NCBI GenBank assembly: GCA_019055375.1
Contig: JAHQIW010000384.1
Coordinates: 62,001-126,000, forward strand
Length of the DNA stretch: 64,000 bases
Reading direction: 5' to 3'
Origin: Parelaphostrongylus tenuis
Lineage: Eukaryota > Nematoda > Chromadorea > Rhabditida > Metastrongylidae
Shown: positions 57,536 through 64,000 of the stretch, piece by piece
How positions within the stretch are numbered: position 1 is the stretch's first letter
How the letters are laid out: every line of letters begins with the position of its first letter
The notes under the pieces: model-generated
What the model was told of the DNA's origin: nothing
What the model saw: only the letters and a program-made list of their open reading frames with translations
Databases searched by the model: none
Made by a program: the position numbers and the translations under genes

Positions 57536-57608
57536 GCGTCATTAGTGTAACGGATAGAGCATGCATTCCCGGAAAAAGTGAGGTGCGGGTTCTAGTCCCG
57601 GCTGGCGC
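57536..57608 (+). repeat. tRNA-like repeat module T5 (inverted partner of T4)
   Basis: 73 nt with the same tRNA-like sequence as T4 in the opposite orientation (box A TAGTGTAACGG, box B GGTTCTAGTCC). Together T4 and T5 give arms of about 115 bp (57181-57296 and 57494-57608). Confidence 0.72.
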
Positions 57609-58335
57609 GAAAATTTTACACATCACTTTACATTAATGAGTATCATAAAACTGTCACCGTGCTTCTTGTATTCAAGATGATATTGGATCAGTTTTACTGA
57701 TTGGCTCCTACCTGTATTAGAGTTTTGATGTCTTGGATCTCAAGGTGAATGTGAAAAAAGGACAGCTCTTCTAGAATTCTTCTCTCCCTTCGCATATGTG
57801 GATCTTTCCTTAGAGCTCGAAACGATCGGATTTTCTTGTTTGATTAACTGAAGCAGACTAAACAGAACTCTTGAGTCCTTTGACAGGCACCACGTCTTCC
57901 TTGAACCGTCTTCTTCATTTTGCGAGTCATGTTAAGATAAGATTTCGTCTGGAATATTCTCGTCATATACAAGTGACTTTTTACTTCGTAACGATGTGAA
58001 TTTTTTTCGTCTTAAGCCCAGAATATTACGCGAGGGAGTAATGGTCGGATACGGTATAAATGATAAGACTACAAATGTGTCGAGTAGGTATCATTTTCTG
58101 TTTGTAGGCTAACGCGACCCATTGCCGCATGTGTTGTTCCGTTACTTGGCTTCCACGTGCAGCGTTGGCTATCTTTCTTCTGAGTAAGACAATTTCCAAG
58201 AAAAAGGCAAGCTGTAAGCAGGAGTCCTCCTGCGAAAACAGTCTCATTCTGACTTATTATTTCATTCAAGTTTTCCACTCTGGAGAAAACTGTCGTTAGT
58301 ATAACTATGAGAATTTAGTGGTGAGCAAAAACACG

Positions 58336-58410
58336 GCCTCAACAGGCTGGAATCGAACCCGCGTTTCGTCCTATTCGGGGACGCGTGCTCTACCACTACA
58401 CCACCAAGGC
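58336..58410 (-). repeat. tRNA-like module T6, related family
   Basis: 75 nt with box A TGGTGTAGTGG and perfect box B GGTTCGATTCC, anticodon-like stem CGTCC-CCGAATA-GGACG and acceptor-like GCCTTGG/TTGAGGC. Three extra bases before the acceptor stem and a mismatch in the T stem argue against a working tRNA. If real, the anticodon would be GAA. Confidence 0.65.
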
Positions 58411-58602
58411 ACATTTGCCCGACCACTCATTCTTCAACATCTCTATGTATCATATATAGCAGTGGCTATCAGCTTAACGGGATTTATGTAGCGAAATCGC
58501 ATATCCGACTAAACCTGTTAAGGTTGGTGGCTGATCGCTAACATAGAGATGTTGAAAAATGAGTGGTCGGGCAAATGTGCTTCGGTAGTGTAGTGGTCTC
58601 AG
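58391..58602. repeat. Fold-back around tRNA-like module T6
   Basis: Inverted arms 58391-58448 and 58541-58602 share ACATAGAGATGTTGAA.AATG and AGTGGTCGGGCAAATGTGC. The outer end of each arm runs into a tRNA-like head, complete on the left and cut after box A on the right. Confidence 0.7.
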
Positions 58603-58619
58603 TATTTCTTTATTATAAA

Positions 58620-59350
58620 ATAAAAGTGAATAATCGCTCCTTTTGCTGGATAAGAACTTTTCATAAGAGTGCCAGTAATCATTCGAAAGCTTGAACCTCT
58701 AGCTAGAGCTGTATGTGGCTGGTTTTTAAAACACCTTCTCTAACGCTGTAAAATCCCAGAACAAAGTTAATGTTTCACACGACTGCGCGTTTTTTTTTTC
58801 CTGATCTCGCTAAGATTCGCTGGACAAAACTCCTTTCTTAGAGAGCTAATACTCCTTCAATAGCACAGGTCTCGAAAAACTCAAAATTGTGTTTGCTGTT
58901 TTGAAAAAGGTCTTTTGACAGCATTGTGAGAGAGGAGAAAGAAAACGTTCATGTTCTACACATCGCTGGGAAAGGCTCTTTATTTAGACTATTAGTACTC
59001 GTTCGATAGCGTAAGAGTCAAGGATTCCAACGCTGTACACATTTTGCAAAGACCGTTCCACTAAGTGTATCAGGGAAGGTAAAATTGATTAACTAACAAC
59101 GCGATCATGTGTTCGTTGGCCAATTCATGAGCCGTGGGCCGAGTCGGCAAGGGCAGCGGGCGCGGTCGTCCATCCGTTTTTTAAAATCAAAGTGATGTTT
59201 GTGTTCAGTCATAAATTGTTTGTACTTTGAAAGAAGCTTTCAAATCAAACATCTGACTCTGATACTATGACATGTTCTTCTAAATGATAACTGACACTCC
59301 CATAAGAGATCTTGTTCAACGAATGAGCCGTTTGCTTATTTGTCACTTAG
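58620..59350. repeat. Diverged member of the long-inverted-repeat family
   Basis: The left arm has TGCTGGATAAGAACTTTTCAT and AATCATTCGAAAGCTTGAA. The right arm has the inverse CATAAGAGATCTTGTTCAACG. Terminal repeats are not clear. Confidence 0.45.
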
Positions 59351-59699
59351 TAGACAAGGACAACAATTTCCATGGTGTGTCGTGTGCACGTTCATCAGAT
59401 TCGGTTCCCGCGATATCCCGTCTATTCAAAAATTTTAAATCTCTCGTCTGTCGTGTTGCTCATGACACCATTGATGGGAGCTAGTTTGCCGAGCAGTGAG
59501 GCTCTGTCGGTCCTGGTTATGCAGTTTAATCTTTCCTGGACTACTGACCCAACGTAACAGAACATTTTCAGACCGCAATAACGCTACCATGGACTGGTTA
59601 CTGTACTTTCTATTCACGGCATGCATAACTTAGCATTTTGATTGCTGCAGATATTGCAGGAGAGATGTGAAGATTGGCAACGGGCCAACTCCGCGTGGC

Positions 59700-59790
59700 G
59701 GGACCAACCAACCGCGAATGCGCCGCGGCCACATCAGCGCGGTCACGTCAGCGCGGTCATCGCAGCGACAAGCGACACGCGCTGACAATT
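59700..59790. repeat. GC-rich island with short tandem repeat
   Basis: Contrasts with the AT-rich surroundings. CGTCAGCGCGGTCA-type 14-mers occur in tandem at about 59728-59757 with a degenerate third copy (ATCGCAGCG). Confidence 0.55.
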
Positions 59791-59998
59791 AACCCGCATT
59801 TATCCTTCATCACCCACCTCTAACGGTCGGTTCATTTTCTACTTATTTCATATCATTCAGTTTTTCAATAAGTGTCAATCCTCCAATATACGTTGATAGT
59901 CACTATCATATGGTATCATTTATTCCTTGTTTTCATGATATTGTGATCTGTGCCATTGAATTTCGCGGCGGAGCACGTTGATTTATTGGGAGCGCGGC

Positions 59999-59999
59999 G

Positions 60000-60034
<35 letters not shown>

Positions 60035-60079
60035 ATATATATAATCTAGCATATATATAGTATATATAGCATATATATA
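59999..60079. repeat. TA microsatellite with AGCATATATATA variants
   Basis: Two (TA)n blocks and three TAGCATATATA or TAGTATATA units. Confidence 0.9.
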
Positions 60080-60347
60080 ACATTTTTTTATCAATCTACA
60101 GCTTGAAAAATGGCGATTCTCGTACTAGGTTTATTTATTAGAAACAAACCTTCTTGTTATGTTGTAGTACGTGAAAATAGAATTACGCTTTACTTTTGGA
60201 CGAAGTAGACCGTTCTTTTGATTTTACACTGGCTTCCATGATACTTGCACTCAAATTTCAAACAGAATTCATTTTATTTGACGGCGTATTGCGGTGGTAT
60301 GATGTTACAATATATCCAGTAGTGTAGAGTGGTTTGCAAAAACGTTT

Positions 60348-60418
60348 GCGTCAGCCTGGATTTAGACCCAGATCTCACCCTTTCGGCAGCGTGTGCTGAA
60401 CCGTTGCGCCACCGACTC
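60348..60418 (-). repeat. tRNA-like repeat module T7
   Basis: Minus-strand tRNA-like segment of the T1-T5 family, with a diverged box B (GGGTCTAAATC). It is followed on the left by TGCAAACCACTCTACAC and a hairpin-like GACGGC-GTATT-GCGGT at about 60280. Confidence 0.6.
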
Positions 60419-60439
60419 TCGTTTTGTTCATCACGCTCA

Positions 60440-60970
60440 TATCGTTGTCTTAAAGTGTTTTCTCAAGATCACGCTCAAATTTCAACATATCTCATAATTT
60501 CTATTTGAGCCAATTTGTCATGTGGTCTGTTAAATTGGCTCTTGCACAGCCCGATACACGTGTCTCGACCTTGACAGTCTCGTCAGTCGTGCAGAACCCT
60601 TCGTCTTTGAGCCAATCCTCTGTGGGTGCTCCGTTCCTCACACTAAAAGTAAAAAACGTCGAACGGTTTACATTGCACTACTGTAAAGTGGAAATAACTA
60701 AAACAGCAGTTCTGTGCACCGATTGCTCTTGGCTGGTATTTTGAAATATATTATACCGCTCTTTTCGAGTGCTTTCTTAAGATCATGTTCAAATTTCAAC
60801 GTATGTCGTAAATGCTATTTCTGCAATATTTCAACAATCGAAAAAACGGTGTAATTTATCTCATAATGCTAGCCAAGAGCAATCGAATTTACAAAACTGC
60901 TATTTTAGTGATTTTCGCTTGACATCAGTGCGATGTGGTTCTGCCCGACTGATGCAACTGTCAGATAGCA
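60440..60970. repeat. Second copy of the palindrome family
   Basis: The left part repeats the A block (GAGCC..TTTGTCATGTGGTCTG, CCAATCCTCTGTGGGTGCTCC, GATTGCTCTTGGCTGGTAT). The right part starts with the inverse TAGCCAAGAGCAATCGAAT and stops at CTGCCCGACTGATG. Confidence 0.65.
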
Positions 60971-61179
60971 ATTATGAAATACATATATACACATACACAT
61001 ATATGCATAGAGTGCGAAAAAGGTCCCGATAATTTTCCGGATATTTCAACAGTAAGAACACGTTGCAGCTACAAATGAGTCCATTCAATCGAGTGAATAT
61101 TTACTGTTAGATCGCAATTGTAACAGCGAGCATTAAAGTTTCTAGTAAATTCACAAAATTGCCTCTTCTGCTCTCTACA

Positions 61180-62009
61180 TATTTACCGAGTCGCTCGCGA
61201 AAATTCCAGTGATGCTCATACTCGTTATCACCGTAATTTCGTCGCCTCGAACATGTTTCACAGCCGTTTTAAGCGCGTCTACGGTAGTGTAACGAGTAGC
61301 CGAGACTTTTTCCCACAGTATGCACCACTTAGGGTAATCCGCTGGGTTAAGATTTGGCGAGTTTGACCATCAAATTTCCTTTCCCCAAAACAGTAGAAAC
61401 ATCTCTTGAGAGATGATAATCGTTGAGAGGGTCGAATGCGCACTGAAGCATAAATCCTTTGGCACCAAATTGCTGAGTAGTCCAATGTTCCAGTGCGCCC
61501 TCGTATAATTTGCTGCTGATAGCTGGCGGCGTTTATTTAAAAGCTTGTGTTGATGAAGACCAACGGCGTCTTTCCAGTAGCCCAAATGCCGGCCCAGACC
61601 ATCATAGAGGCCGAAAAATGACTGCGACCCATGGTTTTTGCTACTGAAGACTGCTTTATCTTTTAGCAGGAAGTGAACACAAGCGACGTTGTAGCGGCGC
61701 ACTTCAGCTTATTTCTACAATGTTTCGCGCGCTCCACTCTCTCATCCCGAGCTTCTCGAGCCATTTTGCGCACCAAACACTCCGAATTTCCATGAACTTG
61801 GCAGCGATCTTTTTAATGCTTTCCAAGGTGGACAAGGTGGTTGGTCGGCCTTTGCGAGAACGATTCCCAATCCCTCCAATCTCCCCGAACCGTTTCACGG
61901 CTTTCTAAACATTTGCTGATTTGAGAGCAATCGATATTAACAATGTCGGATGTTTTCATTCCATCTTATGCAACTCAACAACTGTGATACGTCGATTTTT
62001 ACGATCCAT
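61180..62009 (-). pseudogene. Near-complete dead Tc1/mariner-superfamily transposase
   Basis: On the minus strand a start region MDRKNRR...VVELHK at 62009 is followed by AVKRFGEIGGIGNRSRKGRP (DNA-binding half) and WLEKLGMREWSARNI. After a gap comes LLKDKAVFSSKN (degraded first catalytic Asp region), MVWAGIWATGKTPLVFINTS, a block like ALEHWTTQQFGAKGFMLQ, and a final SPNLNPADYPKW-like block with the third Asp. At least three stops or frame changes break it. The MVWAGI..TGKTPLVFI and NPADY motifs point to the Tc1/mariner group with Asp as third residue (maT-like), a different family from the mariner relics elsewhere in the window. Confidence 0.75.
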
Positions 62010-62159
62010 AACTCGAACATACCCGAAAATAGTAGGTAACTAAAACATGTTTCGAACCAAAAATGTACAAAGAATTCAGTAAAATTGTTAACATTGATAG
62101 AAAAATTAAATTGAATGCTAAAATGAACAAATACAAATTTGGCAAAGCTTTTCTGGCAA

Positions 62160-62235
62160 CCTTATATATGTATATGTATATATGCATGTGCATACTTATA
62201 TACATTTATCGGTAGGTAGATATATATGTACAAGT
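62160..62235. repeat. TA/GTATA-rich simple repeat
   Basis: Imperfect TATATGTATATG run just upstream of the Tc1/mariner relic's coding start. Confidence 0.8.
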
Positions 62236-62249
62236 TGTTGAATAGTGTA

Positions 62250-64000
62250 GAGTATAATGTAGCGTAGTATGTGATATCCTTTTCGATGATCCAGATATAA
62301 ATCTCCTCACCGCATTCAAAACACACGTTAAGAAGATCTGCCGTATTCTGAAAGGTACAGAAACAATCTCAAGGGCTAAATAAAATAACAGTAATTAGAA
62401 AGAATCAAAACAAACTTCACGTCAGAATACTGAATAAGCTGCTGTGGCGGCGAACTGACATATAATTGGTAAAGGAGCAAAGACGCAAAAACTCTCTTGT
62501 GATCAGGGGAATAAGGAAAGCAGAAAACTTAAATGCACTTGTTGGTGATTGTTTACTTCTGCGTGAAAGGCGAAAGGCCGGAGGGTAGGGAGTGATCGTC
62601 ATTCACAGGGTTTTTTATGGGTATTCTTCTATTGGTAATTCTGGTGATGGACAACGATTTCTCAAAAGGGTGATCGTTTTTCATGTTTGATCTATGCGAG
62701 ATTGCTTTTCCTTGTAGTTCGAGTGGTACACGTTTAGCTGCTCCATTTCGTATTTTCTAATCGACAAAATTCAAAATTTTCACTCCAACAACTTTTACTT
62801 TTCTCTTCTTGTTGATTATACCATTCTTCGGCTGTTTATATGGATATTTCGGTATCTTGGGATTTATTGACCAATCCTATTTTATCGAAAGAACTCTTTG
62901 CAGTTTTGTATTTGTTTTTTCTATGGTTTTCTGAACGTAGGATTTTCCAGTATTTCTTTAGTGAATAGAGCAACAGCTTAGTCATAAGATAATCGATCCA
63001 TGGTGTTCCCAAAGAGAACGTCCGGAAATCGATGTCGTTGGGTACGCGAAAAGATTTATTTAGTGCTTTTCATAGAATAGAAACCACCCTCACTAGTTAG
63101 GACTTTACCCTTTGGCGTCGGTTTTCTTAATTTTTTTCCTTTTCTTATTCTTTCTTGGACATAAGTGGCAGATATTTGAAAGCTTTAAGTGATTTACAGA
63201 ACGTTCGACATCAGCCCGGAAGTGAACCCAGGGTGCTTGCTACCACTGCATCACCAAGGCGACCGCTGCTACCAGTGTTCCTTCAAGATATCCTATCGTA
63301 GCTGATCCTAGACGGGTTTTGCCGGGTAAGCACATATCGACATCAAACCCACCTATTTAGACAGGATATATTGAAGAAAGTGTGGTGGCAGAACGGTGAC
63401 CTTCATGGTGCAGTAAAAAACGAGCGCCCTTGGTAAGGGCATGATATCGGTTGTACTCCTGCCTAATGCCACTGTTTTCGTATCCGAGAGAGGGATAGAT
63501 TCGAATGAACGCAGTCTGTCCCCAAAGGGAAAGAGTTATATATCGCATTCCACTGAGGCGTAAATGGATTGTCACAACAAACGTCACTTGCGATCTTCGA
63601 AAATCCATGTAGTAATTATCCTTCAGATTTTCACTAGGTTTTCATATGCAGAGCTTTTTTTTGCGAAAGATGCCCTATGCATCTATCCTACCATGAAGGT
63701 TACGTGAATCAAGCTTTGGTTGGCTGGCAATAACCAATAACATAGCGTGTGCTCCGAGATCTTGTGGCCGCCCATCAATCGTCTCTCCATTTGGCGCCAT
63801 TGACGGAGGCATCCAAGTGTCCCGTGTATCGAGACTATAGTATCGCTGGTCACACATTCTGATGTTCCAGCGATTTGTGACTCAGCCTCGTAAAAACGTT
63901 TTCAGAACTTCACAATTCCGATTTTCATAGTAACTCCTCAAAGGACTCGTTACTATTTTCAATTTCATGGCGGGCAGAAATGCCCATCTTGCTTCTTGCA
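62250..64000. other. No recognisable gene
   Basis: Apart from T8 at 63211-63260, only short frames. Minus-strand frames at 63357-63608 and 63675-63857 look compositionally like coding sequence but are unassigned. Confidence 0.35.
63211..63260 (-). repeat. tRNA-like fragment T8
   Basis: Minus-strand GCCTTGGTGATGCAGTGG (box A) and GGTTCACTTCC (box B), closest to T6. Shortened by loss of the anticodon arm. Confidence 0.5.

Noticed and set aside
58336..58410. Functional tRNA-Phe(GAA) gene
   Set aside because: Three extra bases before the acceptor stem, a T-stem mismatch, C instead of T at position 33 and location in a fold-back repeat all indicate a tRNA-derived repeat.
1..64000. CRISPR arrays, bacterial operons, integrated virus
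   Set aside because: No regularly spaced repeats with unique spacers, no clustered intronless genes, and no viral structural or replication proteins were seen; all reverse transcriptases fit the RTE clade.

Overview
The window looks like nematode nuclear DNA, most likely from a strongylid (hookworm-like) worm. The reasons are an exon chain for a nematode-only chemoreceptor family (Srb/Srab type) with TTTTCAG-type splice acceptors, RTE-clade retrotransposons, several relics of mariner/Tc1 transposons, many inverted-repeat elements, AT microsatellites and tRNA-derived short repeats. Nothing bacterial (operons, ribosome binding sites, CRISPR) is present. The species assignment is inference.

Layout. 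Positions 1-9.3 kb are gene-poor and hold diverged inverted repeats, a mariner relic (5.5-5.9 kb) and one copy of a tRNA-like repeat. Positions 9.3-21.1 kb form a transposon cluster. It starts with a full-length RTE element (9318-12669, 11-bp target duplication, four frameshifts). Two copies of a ~2.4-kb segment follow (12738-15120 and 18574-21070), each carrying the C-terminal half of a mariner transposase and a mariner-derived fold-back element. Two older RTE fragments in opposite orientations lie between them. Positions 21-34 kb hold SINE-like and tRNA-like repeats, terminal-inverted-repeat elements, a ~187-bp tandem repeat and a few weak exon candidates. At 34.0-35.7 kb lies a young 5'-truncated RTE copy with an uninterrupted 545-codon reverse-transcriptase frame; its first ATG comes from the host target site.

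The one host gene I can support runs on the + strand from 37.4 to 50.0 kb. It is a seven-transmembrane Srb/Srab-type receptor in at least nine exons. Its long introns are filled with repeats, including a mariner relic, a SINE and a 545-bp inverted-repeat element. Three problems leave open whether it works: one splice junction is unresolved, the exon for helix 6 was not found, and the conserved Glu-Arg pair after helix 3 reads Gly-Arg. Positions 50-64 kb return to repeats: an RTE tail fragment between AT microsatellites, a ~0.9-kb palindrome, a cluster of tRNA-like repeats and a near-complete but dead Tc1/mariner transposase.

The most unusual feature is the dispersed tRNA-like repeat family. 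Its units combine a 72-nt tRNA-shaped module, an 11-bp long-range stem that shows a compensatory base change between copies, and a small ACCGC-N5-GCGGT hairpin. All calls come from reading the sequence; no alignment or database search was run.
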